From Anaeramoeba flamelloides (taxonomy: Eukaryota > Metamonada > Anaeramoebidae): DNA of 64,000 nucleotides. Below are positions 23,306-33,346 of this stretch, one piece after another; the first letter of the stretch is position 1; the number at the start of each line of letters is the position of its first letter. Under the pieces are notes generated by a model. The model searched no databases and had not been told where the DNA came from. It worked only from the letters and a program-made list of their open reading frames with translations. The DNA is taken from the NCBI GenBank assembly GCA_027625915.1, contig JANTQA010000012.1, positions 124,001 through 188,000 on the forward strand, in the 5' to 3' direction. Both the position numbers and the translations under genes were made by a program.

Positions 23306-24124
23306 CACTCTCAATTTATATCATCAGTTATTTTTTTTTCTGTATTTGAGTTTTTTTAGATGACAAGAGTACATCATTTCCAAACTATTAGTTATTCTTT
23401 CTTCAAAAAAAAATATTCTAAAGCTGATTTTAAAGAAAATTCATTGTCAAATCCATTTAAAATTTTTTACCCCAAAATAGACCTTTTTTTCTTTGACTAA
23501 AAAGACTTTGAAAAAAGTCGGTGATACTATTAACAACAATAAATATAATAGCCATATGATTTTTAAGAACTGAAATGTTGATTATATTTTGAAAAGGCTC
23601 AATTAACCAGTATGTAATGATAATTGAAATTGTAATTTTGTCTAACTTTTTTTTTAAAAAAAATTTTATTTTAATCAAAAGAGTGTAGTATAATAATCAT
23701 TTTTTTTTAGAATTTTAAGCATGGTCCTAAGTGAAAATCAGAAAATAAATTGTAATTTTTTTTTCAGATTGTATCAATTAAAAGTAAAAAAAATGAAAAT
23801 TTTTTTTCAAAGAAGTTAAACCAGTAATTAAAGGGTAAGAAATTAAAATTTTAATCATGGGAGTAGATTTGAGGTTTGTATTCTGTATATCTAATAAATA
23901 AAAAAATAGTGAAAAAATAAAAAAAAAAAAAAATCCGCAAAAAACTGTGCTCTAGTGTCATCACACAATCTAGAGTGTTACAAAGTGCTATGGAGTGCGT
24001 CTTTTTTAATTTTAGCTTTTGAAATAAAAAAAAAATCAAATAAATATTCTTTAGATTTTAAAAATTAAAAAAAAACTAAAGGTGTTTTTCAATAATTCAA
24101 TATAAATGAGAAAAATCAAGAATT

Positions 24125-24870
24125 GATCAAATATTCCCGAAAATACTCGAATAACGAAAATATCCAAAATTTTTTTCACCACTAAAAAACACTTTTTGGA
24201 CAACTTCTAAGCAACCATAGTGCCAATATACCCATTTTAACAGTAAAATTAGTAATTATTAAAAAAAAAAAATTTAACATGCAAAAAATTTAACTTTTAG
24301 AAAATAGTATTCAATCCATTTTGTATGAAAAAGGTGTTGGTGTCTTCGATGACAGTAACCATTTTGATCATTGATAAATGTTAAAAAATGAGAGAAAATT
24401 TCTTTGTAAAGAAAATTACTAAATAGGTATCATTATGTAAAATTTTGTAATCTTATATTACAATCCAAAAATAACTGAGTAATATCTAATCGTACATACA
24501 CAATCCATACACAAGGTGGCCTATAACCAAACCTTCTTTAACTTTCCAGCCCTGAAGAGTAATTGGTTTAATATTGCCCAACCCAACCCAACACAGCCCA
24601 TATCAAACTCAAACATAAATACCAATCATATGTACTTGCCCGAATAAATACTAACATACCAAATATACTCAAAAGGAAAAAAAAAAAAAAAAAAAAACTC
24701 TTCAGAGGGGGTTAAAGTAGAAAATTCAAAAAAGAATATATTTTTTAATAAAATTTAAAATTTTACTGATAAACTGAGTATATTGGCACTACTGTTTCTT
24801 ATAAGTTGTCCAAAAAGTGTTTTTTAGTCGTTAAAAAAATTGGGTATTTTCGGGAATATTTCAAATACAC
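24125..24870. mobile_element. family F element, copy 1, long inverted repeats
   Basis: About 746 bases with arms of about 110 bases. Left arm: ATCAAATATTCCCGAAAAT ... AAAACACTTTTTGGACAACT ... GCCAATATACCC. Right arm is its inverse (GTATATTGGCAC, GTTGTCCAAAAAGTGTTTTT, CGGGAATATTTC). The centre shares GTTTAAAGTAGAAAATTC-like sequence with copies 2 and 3. It interrupts the hairpin tail of the LINE fragment that follows, since half of the hairpin lies on each side. Confidence 0.75.
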
Positions 24871-25395
24871 AAAATCCAAGATTGTACTCAATTCTTTGCA
24901 ATTTTGGAAAACCTAACTGAATTCCCAGTTATTAGAATTCAACAACTCATTATAATAATACTTACAACTTCTTTTTTCAGAAAACTTTTTATTCTTTAAA
25001 TGCCAATTTCTTTTTATTATGTTCATTCTTTGATTAAATTTTATTATTATTTCCAGTAAGGTAGAGATAAATATCCCCTTTTTTATGAATTTAAATTTCA
25101 ATTTATTAATTGAAATTACCCAATTTTTATTTTTTGAATACTTTTTTATAAATAAGAACTATCTGTTTTTATATTTCCTTTGTTTATACCGTTAATAACA
25201 TATTTAATCCAAGAGTTAAAATACTTTAAGGTTGTTATTTTAGAATTATATCTTTATAATCCATATATTAATTAACTTAATATTAAATATTTATAAATCT
25301 AATTTTCAAATTTATTATTAGTGTATTATTATTGAATAATTGTTTAGAATTGGTTATGTTTCTTTCACATTTTAAAGATTATAAACTTTTTTTTA
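24871..25395 (-). mobile_element. LINE fragment, C-terminal part of reverse-transcriptase ORF
   Basis: On the minus strand the last 62 codons (25101-24913) read IKFNQRMN ... YYYNELLNSNNWEFS. They match the end of the LINE at 63226-63435 (IKFNQRINN ... FNELLNSKSW). Upstream, in broken frames, KQLFNNNTLIINLKIRF and YFNSWIKYVI match the same LINE. The stop codon is followed by GTTAGGTTTTCC, the start of the hairpin tail, which is then interrupted by family F. It is a 5'-truncated, decayed copy without the catalytic reverse-transcriptase motifs. Confidence 0.75.
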
Positions 25396-25846
25396 AAAAA
25401 ATGAAAAAATTAAATAATTAATCAAAATATTATTTTGATCAATTATTTCTCAAATATTGAATTTAAATTGATGTAAAAACTATCTAGATAAATGGTAAAC
25501 CCAATTATTCATTTGGGTTTTTATGTTAATGATCAACATTATGTAAATCTTTTAAAATTAAAAAAAAAAATAAAAAAAAAAGTTACCTATAAAAGTTCTA
25601 AATATGATTTATTAAATACTGGAATACGTATTAGATAAAGTTCTATTTTTAGATTTGGTTTTAAAAAATTTTTTTCAAAAATGATAAAATTTTTATTATA
25701 ATCTTAGTCTAAAATGATAAAATTTATTGTGTTTTAATATTTTCAATTGATTTTTTGGAGTTAAAGAAACTATATGGGACGAATATTATTTACGTCCAAT
25801 TACAACATACTTTGATTTTTGATGAATCTAGGATGAAGATAATCCC
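25395..25846. mobile_element. family H element, 5'-truncated copy 3
   Basis: The right end (ACAACATACTTTGATTTTTG ... GATAATCCC then TTCA) matches the right end of H copies 1 and 2. Internal landmarks AAATTAAATAATTAAT and TTATTAAATACTGGAATAC also match. The left half is missing at the junction with the LINE fragment. No coding content. Confidence 0.7.
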
Positions 25847-25873
25847 TTCAACTCTATATTTTTGAAAATCATA

Positions 25874-26437
25874 AAGGTTTACAATCCCTGAAATTTGAAA
25901 AAAAGATTATCTTGTGTAGGGTGGAGTTGACACTTGGTAATTTGGTTCTTAGCTGATGGGTTTTGGGTTTTGGGTTTTGAAGGGATTTTTATCGTGGCTC
26001 AAAAGACAATTTTTTATTTTTTCTGAAATCTAAATTGAAGAGTGTAAGAATAATACATCTGAAACCAAGTTATAAAAAAAAATGTGGTTAGTTAGTTTGT
26101 TGATTGAAATTTTTCAATAGGTTTATTTTATTTTTTGAAGCTATTAAAAACAAATTTTTTTTAACATTTAGTTAATTGAAAAAAAGTAAATCAGAATTTT
26201 TTTCGATAGGAAACGAAAACCACATTTTTTTTTATAACTTGGTTTCAGATGTATTATTCTTACACTCTTCAATTTAGATTTCAGAAAAAATAAAAAATTG
26301 CCAAAAATTGAATCTTTTGAACAATGATTAAAATCCATATAAAACCCAAAAACCATCAGCCAAGAACCAAATTAACAAGTGTCCACTCCACCCTACACAA
26401 GATAATCTTTTTTTTAATTTCAGGGATGTAAACCTTA
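25874..26437. repeat. 564-base foldback with about 215-base arms
   Basis: Left arm 25874-26086 and right arm 26220-26437 are inverted copies around a 133-base centre. The inner 75 bases, with GAAGAGTGTAAGAATAATAC and CATCTGAAACCAAGTTATAA, look identical. The outer part, with TTATCTTGTGTAGGGTGGAG, has a few differences. The left arm holds a small GGGTTTT triplication that the right arm lacks. No reading frame is convincing. This could be a foldback transposon or a source of hairpin RNA. Confidence 0.8.
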
Positions 26438-26812
26438 ATTAAACAATTTTATGAAAATTTTATTTCTGGAATAAAAAAGATTTTTCTCAAAATGAAAAAG
26501 AGAGAAAATTTTCTGTTTTCAAAATAAAATAAATAAAAAAAAACTGCTTGATCTTTGATAGCTTGAAAAAATGAACAAAAAAGAAGAGAAAAAAAAAAAA
26601 ATAGTTCAAATAAAATATTGGTTTTTGGAATATTTTTTATTTCTTTTTACAAGTACGAATTACAATTATTAAGTCCAATATAAGAGTAATCTAATCTTAA
26701 GATTTAAATCAAAGTAAAAAAAAAATTCAAATACTGATTACTATTGCCTACAATGTAAAAAGGTTGATTATAATGGTTCGGCTGTGAGTCAAACTTTTTA
26801 CATGTTTTTTTT

Positions 26813-27658
26813 TCATTCTTTGTTTTTGATTTTCTTTTTGATTTTGAAAAAAATTGAGATGAGTACGAAGAGTGATAGTATGAGAATACAAGTCAAGCCT
26901 ACACCCATAATTGCCTTAGACTTGCCTTGTTCAGAGACGATTCCGATGAGTGCCCAAATAAAGACAATATTGTATGCATAGTCAGAGTTGATTCTTAAGA
27001 GAATTAATCCAATAATTGTTAGCACGATGAAGATTATGATCGCCCAGGCGTTTTTCGTATAGAGTGAGTCCAGCCCCCAGACTTGTAATGCGATGGTGAG
27101 GTTAATAATGGTTGCTACATTGATCCAAGCCAGGTAAAGAGAAAAGGAAGTGTGATCGTAGATGAATACAACCCATCGGCTGTCGTTCTCTGCATCTGAC
27201 GGCATTTCTGTATACTCTGCATTCTTTTTCTTGTTGAACTGCATTTGGATTTTGACATATATGAACACAAGAGAGGCCAAGATCAATAGAATTATGAAAA
27301 AACTTGCGACAACATGCTCGTATACCCAAACAAAAATCCAGGTGCCATTCGCAAGACACGAAATGAAAAAGAAAACCCCAATCGAGTCGATTCTCTTGTA
27401 AATTTGATCCTGAATTTGTTTCTTCCACGCAAACAAAGAAACAATTTGGCTGACAACCCAGATACCGAGAAAGGTATATATGATACCCCAAATTGAAAAA
27501 GTGAACCCGCTTGGTGTAATTCGGGTAGGGTATTTCTTCGAGACAGAGGAAACTGTATTACCATTTGGTTTGACAATGTTCGGGATCACATTGGCAATGA
27601 TCATAAAGAGATACCCGACTGTGTTTAAAATTACATAAATTGTTGTTGTTTTCATCAC
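26813..27658 (-). CDS. TspO/MBR-related multi-pass membrane protein
   Basis: An intronless gene of 281 residues, MMKTTTIYVILNTVGY start. Seven or eight hydrophobic segments are visible at about 4-26, 51-73, 92-115, 116-136, 170-195, 204-220, 228-243 and 249-270, ending in a Lys-rich tail. TPSGFTFSIWGIIY, NGTWIFVWVYEHV and LAWINVATIIN resemble the longer 'tryptophan-rich sensory protein' branch of the TspO family, which binds tetrapyrroles or cholesterol in better-known members. The substrate here is unknown. It ends at TGA, with TAA five codons later. GC content is moderately raised. It has no obvious functional link to neighbours. Confidence 0.7.
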   Translation of the reverse strand: MMKTTTIYVILNTVGYLFMIIANVIPNIVKPNGNTVSSVSKKYPTRITPSGFTFSIWGIIYTFLGIWVVSQIVSLFAWKKQIQDQIYKRIDSIGVFFFISCLANGTWIFVWVYEHVVASFFIILLILASLVFIYVKIQMQFNKKKNAEYTEMPSDAENDSRWVVFIYDHTSFSLYLAWINVATIINLTIALQVWGLDSLYTKNAWAIIIFIVLTIIGLILLRINSDYAYNIVFIWALIGIVSEQGKSKAIMGVGLTCILILSLFVLISIFFKIKKKIKNKE

Positions 27659-27659
27659 A

Positions 27660-28993
27660 GTTTGATTTTGATTTGGTTTGTAGAAATAATAAAAATTTTT
27701 TAAAGTAAATGAGAATAAATGAATCAGTTTTTTGACAGTTTTGCTTTTATTTCTGTTTGAGAAAGAGATCTTTTTAGAGTTGATCCCTTCTCTGCTATGT
27801 AATTGAAAAACTCAGATATTCATTTTTAGTTTTTTTCTTCTTTTCGTTTTTTAATAAAGGTGATCAATTTTTTTGAATAAAACAAGTATTAAAATCTCAA
27901 AACAAAAAAAAACAAATTTGTCAAGACTGTTGAGTAAATAATACATATAAATCAACTGAATTGATTTCCTTGGTGTAATTTTCTGAACAATAAACTTTAA
28001 CAAATGATTTCACTTTTTTTCTTTTTACTATTTTCCAAATCTAGTTTTTCTGAAAGAAATAGATCAAAATTTTTATTCTCTATTTTATTATTTCGTTCTT
28101 TTTGGTTGATTATTTATTGAACAAGCCTAGAACCCTAAATGAAAGGAAACTCAAATCTTGTAATTGAAAAAAGTTAGAATTTTTACCCTTTTACTTGAAT
28201 GAAAACTCAAAAACTGTAAAATTTCAAGTTTGACAAAACCATGACTTCAATAAATAATTAGATAACTTGTGAACAAAATTTGTTTACAAAATAATCAACG
28301 ATTTAGAAAGATAAAATCTGTTTTTATCAAATTTTGAAAAATTAAAGAGAACTGAAAAATAAGATTTTTCTCAACTTAAATATTAAAATTTCAGTTAAAA
28401 TAATGTTTGGATCCAAGATATTAGAGTAAACAAAGAGTATTTAATGCTATTGGGGTTTTTAAAAAGTCTCAAAGTGTTAATTTTTTTTTAAAAAAATTTT
28501 TTTCATAAAAAGTGTTTTTTCATAAAAGAGAGGTAAATAGATAATGGTTTTTTTTTATTCAGCCAATTTTCAATGGAAAAAAGTGTAAGGAACATTTAAA
28601 TATTGACAAAATAAGTGTTATTATTTCTATTTCTATAAAATAATGAGTAAACATTTTTGAAAAATGATAAACAAAGCTTTTTTTTTTTCGCTTTTTCTGA
28701 AATGATCTTATTCACAAAAGCAACTAAAGTTAGAAATTTCTTTTTTAACAGTTTTCAAACCGAGACTGAAGTTTCTTGAGAACTATCAGAATGTTTTGTT
28801 AGAAAAGAAATTGAAACAAAATGTCGATTTTGGGGAGAAAATTAGAAATTATCCATTTTCAGCCAAAAAATGTTTGTTAGTAATACACCACATGATCTAA
28901 TTTTATCAATTCCAATTGGGATCATATAAATTCTTTTTTTTAAGGGATGATGTCCTTGTTATATTTTTTTGAATATTTTTATTTGTGAAAACC
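27660..28993. other. gene-free stretch upstream of the TspO-like gene
   Basis: AT-rich sequence without a convincing gene or a repeat that I can match elsewhere in the window. It includes the putative promoter of the TspO-like gene, but I see no motif that I would call. Confidence 0.5.
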
Positions 28994-28997
28994 TTAA

Positions 28998-29399
28998 GGG
29001 ACTAGTCACTATTATTTTTTTATTGACCAATTTTAACATAAGGATTACTTATCTAGAAATATGTTTAATACTAATAAATTCAAATTTATTAAATGAAATT
29101 TTTAGTTCAATTTCCATTTTTTTAACCTATGAGACAAACTTTAGAAAAAACTCAAGAGAAAGAATATTGTGATGTTAAAACAAATTAAGATATTTTCTCA
29201 AAATTTTAGCCAATAAAATGAATATTAATATGATTTTTAAAAAAATTTCAAAAGGAAAACGAAGCTAATTTTTTTAGATATTTATTTGTATTTATCAGTA
29301 TTGAAAATAAACGGAGGTTTTCAAATCTAAATAATGGACAAATAATTTTCACATTCTCTATTAAATTTAGTTTAAAAACAATTAATAGAGAATAGTTCC
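28998..29399. mobile_element. family N element, copy 1, TTAA-flanked with nested MITE
   Basis: Bounded by TTAA at 28994-28997 and 29400-29403. Left end GGGACTAGTC, right end inverted GGAACTATTC. It is 402 bases long, of which 230 are the nested MITE plus one TA; the remaining 172 match copy 2 (14943-15115) in length and sequence. Its TTAA flanks and GGGA start group it with elements A, B, H and P. Confidence 0.82.
29071..29298. mobile_element. CTGATAAATTC MITE, copy 2, nested in N
   Basis: A 228-base element flanked by TA at 29069-29070 and 29299-29300. Left end CTAATAAATTCAAATTTATT, right end inverted CTGATAAATACAAATAAAT. The empty site in N copy 2 reads ATGTTTAATATTGAAAATAA (inverted), so the insertion duplicated exactly TA. 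Confidence 0.88.
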
Positions 29400-29600
29400 T
29401 TAATTAAAAAAGATTTTTTGAGTGTCATGGGATATTGAAACTATTAAATCAAAATTACTTTTCCTTCTCTATTTGTGAAAAGAAATATACAAGTCAAAAG
29501 TAAACCAGGGTTGAATCTTTAATTTTTCATTTTTTTCAACAATTTTTTTTTTTTGATTAAATTATTGGTTTTCATTAGTACTATATTCAGGATTTATCAA
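29400..29600. repeat. family V dispersed repeat, copy 1
   Basis: Landmarks ATATTGAAACTATTAAATC, TTTGTGAAAAGAAATATACA and TTTTGATTAAATTATTGG match 40450-40660. The unit has no coding content or clear ends. From 29600 to 30159 no feature is recognised. Confidence 0.5.
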
Positions 29601-30159
29601 ATAGTCTCAACACCCTATTGAGAAAATATCATTTAAAATGTGAAATTGTGATATTCAATATATTCTCCAATTAGAATCAAAAAAATATTTTTTGTTAATT
29701 TTTATAATGGAAAATGATAAAAAAAATTTGAGATAGGTAAACTCTAACAACCTTGCATAGAAAGGTAAAAATCAAAAAGAAAAATAACTACGATTTTCTT
29801 ATGTAAAAAATGAAATCTTATTTCAAATATTTTACATAAACAACCCCAAACTTTTAAAAGATCACATTATCTATAGGATTTTTGACAATTAAATTACAGG
29901 AATTGTTGGATTGTCTCCATCAATCATATTAATTAAGCCTAAAAGGAGTTATATTTTTGTATTAATTATTGTGATTTTAATTTTTCTTTGATTTTTTAGT
30001 TCTTTTTGTATTTTTAGTATTTTGTTGTGATGTGTAAATTCTTTTTCTGTTTTCAAAAATTGAAGTTCCCATAACAAAGCTTTTGAAAAATATTTTTTAC
30101 CCGATTTGATTTTTGAAAAGAAATTTTACTGATAAAAAAACTTTTTCATTTTCCTGTTA

Positions 30160-30521
30160 CAGCCAGTCCCACTTTTAAGGCACAAATTTTCAACAAAATT
30201 TAAGGAATAATAAAAATTTCAAATTGAGGTACAAAATTCAGATTATAGTAAAATAATATGTTATTTGAATTCTAAATGGGAAAAAAAATTCACTGAATTT
30301 TCCATATTTGTCTTTTGTCTTTTAAAAAGAGTTTTCTCAAAAAGTGGGTTGTAATTTGGGATCTCGATTTGAAAAGAAAAATCTCAAATTAAAATACATT
30401 TTTTGGAATTTTTTTTGTACAAATTATTTTTACTAGAATCTAAATTTTGTGCATTAATTTGAAGTTTTTTTTGTTCTTTAAATTTTGTTGACAGTTTGTG
30501 CCTTAACACTGGAAATGACTG
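30160..30521. mobile_element. family K MITE, copy 3 (enlarged)
   Basis: Flanked by TA, with left end CAGCCAGTCCCACTTTTAAG and right end inverted CAGTCATTTCCAGTGTTAAG. At 362 bases it is nearly twice the usual 195; the internal landmarks occur twice, suggesting an insertion of one copy into another or an internal duplication. Confidence 0.65.
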
Positions 30522-30666
30522 TATATCTTTTTTTTTTTTTTTTGCCTTATTTCTCTCAAAAAATACAAGTTAGTATTAAAATAAACTATACAAAGTTTGT
30601 GTGGAAAAAAAATTGAGTATTTTTACAGGTAAAAATCTTTGGAAATCAAAATTTCAAACAATAGTA

Positions 30667-30861
30667 TAGTAAGTTGCAGTTTTAAGGCACAAACTTGCAA
30701 GGAAATTTAAAGGGAAATAAAAACTTCAAATTAATGTACAAAATTTAGATTCTAGTAAAATAATTTGTACAAAAAAAATTACAAAAAATCTGCCTTAATT
30801 TGAGATTTTTTTGTGCCTTAAAATACGTTCCAAGTTTGTACCTTAAATATGGAACTGACTG
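30667..30861. mobile_element. family K MITE, copy 4
   Basis: A 195-base palindrome between TA dinucleotides. The ends are TAGTAAGTTGCAGTTTTAAG and, inverted, CAGTCAGTTCCATATTTAAG. It has the same length as copy 5. Confidence 0.8.
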
Positions 30862-31419
30862 TATTGTTTATGAAAATTTAAAAAAAAAATGTTAGATGAA
30901 AGAAAAAAAGACCAAAATTCCTTTTTGGTAAATAATAATTTTTATGAATTTAATACAATACCGAAAATACACAGATTTTATTCTTATCAAAAAATACTTT
31001 TTTGTAATGAAATGATATGAGAATAGTCATCAAAAATTGCCAATTTCTAACATTTTGAATTTTTAAAACAGAATTGAAAACCTTTAAAACTATTTTCCAA
31101 CAAATCAAAAAAAAAAATCCTGAAAATTACTAACAAAGTACCTTGGTTTAAAAAAATGTTCAAACATGAAATTTTTTTAAAAGAGTGATTTTTCCCGAAT
31201 CCTTGTTTTCATTTTTTGATATCATAAAAACTTTGACTGGCAATATTTTCAAAAAAAATATTTCATTTTTTACTTCTTAGATCTTACTTGGTAAAAATTG
31301 ATGTGATTTACCAAAACCTAAATACTGATTATATAATCGAGAACACTAGTTTTTAATTCCAAACGTGGTTCTTAAATTCTTTTTTGGATGGAGTAATTGT
31401 TTTATTGAGACTGTTTCAT

Positions 31420-31640
31420 ATTATTTATCAGCCATTTCCAAAAAATTGGGGTAAATTTGTTTTAAAATATCTCTATTAAACTCAATCTTCATAAAAATTA
31501 TTTAAATATAAAAAATCATTAAAATCCATTTATTAATTCTTTATTATAATTCTATTCTTATTCTGGGTATTGTATTACATAAATAAAAAATATTAAATTT
31601 TCTGATCTCAATTTTCTCTTGAAATTTTCAAAAGGTGAAA
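31420..31640. repeat. family U dispersed repeat, copy 1
   Basis: Landmarks CATTTCCAAAAAATTGGGG, TTAAACTCAATCTTCATAA and TTTCTGATCTCAATTTT align with 39895-40100, in the same order and orientation. The boundaries and class are unknown. Around it (30862-31870) nothing else is recognised. Confidence 0.5.
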
Positions 31641-31871
31641 AATTTTTATTTATTATTTTTTTTTTTGATCAAAAAAAACTTTTCAATAACTTTTCTAATT
31701 TCATCAAAATGTTAAAAGATTGAAAGACTTATAACTATATTTTGTTATTTTAAACATTATTTGTACACTTTCCATATTTCCAGTTTTATATTAAAATTGA
31801 CCATACATTGTTTACTCTAAAAAAAGTTGAATTTTTTGATAAATTTTTTAAAAATGTTACGACTAGCAAAA

Positions 31872-33282
31872 AATCCATTTTAAAAATTTTTACTCAACGG
31901 AAATAATAAAATAATTAAAAAGATAAATATGTCTATCAAATATCCCCGAAAATACCCGAAAATCAATAATAGCCCAAAATTTTATAATTACTAAAAAACA
32001 CTTTTTGAACAACTTCGAAGAAAACCCTAGTGTACATATACTCAGCTTAAATGTTAAATAACAAGTTTACTTTCAGACAAATAAATTATTTTTTTCTGAA
32101 AATATAACCTTCATTAATTGCAAATTTTAGGGAATAGTATTCAACCAATTGTGTGTGAAAGGAATTGGTATCTTAGATGACTGTAACATTTAAGATCATT
32201 TCGAAATGGTATGATGTAAATGAGAGAAAATGTCCCTGTAATGACAATTTCAAATTGTATCTCATTACCCATAATTTTAGAATCTTAAAGACAATCTAGA
32301 AATAACCGAGTAATATCTAATTGTGCAACACATACACATACCGTACACAAGGTAAACCAAGCCAAACTTTCTTTAACTTGCCATTTCATAAGGGAAATTG
32401 GTCCAATCTAACACATAGCGCCCCAACACAGACACTATTCATACTCTGGCATGCATAAAACTTACACCAATAAAGAACTAACATGTTCATATATACTCAA
32501 AAGGAAACAAAAACTCTTCAGAGGAGTTTAAAGTAGAAAATTCAAAAAAAATATATTTTTCTAAAAGTAAAATTTTTATTTTACTGTCAAACTGGGTATA
32601 TGTGCACTAGGATTTTCTTCGAAGTTGTTCAAAAAGTGTTTTTTAGTGATTATAAAATTTTTAGCGATTTTCGATTTTTGGCTATTTTCGGATATATTTC
32701 AAACACCCAGATAAATACATCAGTATTCAAGATTAACTAATAATTAAATATCATTTATAATTTACTTTTTAAATCATTCTAAATAATATAAAAACCGGAT
32801 ATTTCACAAATTATAACAATTACAATCAAAAGCTAAAAAAAAAAGTGAAACACATTTTTTAAAATGAGTATTAAATATCTTTTATTTTGAATTTTCAACA
32901 AATTAAAGTTAACAAGAATATTAATTGCTAATAATTAAATTCTTTTTAATAAACATTTATAGTCTCAATTTTCATAATGATTATTTATCTTCTCTTGATC
33001 TTTTTTTTTTTCATGATCTTTTGTCAAAAAAAAAAATTACCAAAAAGTAAGAAAATAAAAAAGGAACAAAAAAAAAAAAAAAAGAAAAAAATCGAAAAAA
33101 AAAAAATGAAAAAGAAAATTTTTCAAAAAAAAAGAAAAGAAAAAGAAAAAGAAAAACAAAATTTGAAAAAGCGGAAAAAATGGGTTCAATTTTGAAAATT
33201 TCTAATAAAATTTTTCTTCTAATATCTATGCAAACTCTTTAAACAAATATATTTCACCGATTATAACTGGCCCCTTTGACTG

Positions 33283-33286
<4 letters not shown>
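31872..33286. mobile_element. family T MITE, copy 2, interrupted by family F
   Basis: The right end (ACTGGCCCCTTTGACTGAAA) matches T copy 3, and the body (32718-33250) matches T copy 1 (4925-5470). The first 57 bases lie to the left of an inserted family F element (31930-32708). The A- and AAG-rich middle of the element (33020-33180) yields a Lys/Glu-rich open frame that is not a gene. Confidence 0.65.
31930..32708. mobile_element. family F element, copy 2, with 9-base target duplication
   Basis: A 779-base element with arms of over 100 bases (ATCAAATATCCCCGAAAATA ... AAAACACTTTTTGAACAACT, inverted at the right end). It is flanked by AGATAAATA on both sides (31921-31929 and 32709-32717). T copy 1 supplies the uninterrupted site (near 4915-4925). 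Long arms and a 9-base duplication fit a Mutator-like (MULE) non-autonomous element. Confidence 0.75.

Positions 33287-33291
<5 letters not shown>

Positions 33292-33344
<53 letters not shown>
33292..33344. repeat. (TA)n microsatellite
   Basis: 53 bases of alternating T and A, followed by GGGTGTGTGTG. It begins right at the TA flank of family T copy 2. Confidence 0.95.

Positions 33345-33346
<2 letters not shown>

Larger units (their letters stand above)
21775..23690. mobile_element. family Z copies 2 and 3 nested in opposite orientation
   Basis: Four blocks lie in the order X, Y, X', Y'. X (21775-22150) is the inverse of X' (22760-23128), and Y (22160-22760) is the inverse of Y' (23130-23690). 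Since copy 1 at 5700-7120 has the order Y-X', the simplest reading is a forward copy (Y-X') inserted into an inverted copy (X-Y'). The whole would fold into a very large hairpin. Mobile-hairpin copies lie at 22520-22605 and 23213-23305. No protein is encoded. Confidence 0.6.

Noticed and set aside
25495-25625. Plus-strand peptide HLGFYVNDQHYVNLL resembling the LINE phrase YLGIYFD
   Set aside because: The DNA aligns with the non-coding interior of family H copies 1 and 2, so the similarity is chance.
25955-25985. GGGTTTT repeats resembling telomere sequence
   Set aside because: Only three units, inside one arm of a foldback, with coding and repeat DNA on both sides.
32977-33195. Lys/Glu-rich open frame of 72 codons
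   Set aside because: Low-complexity AAG/AAA sequence inside family T copy 2, with no start context or domain.
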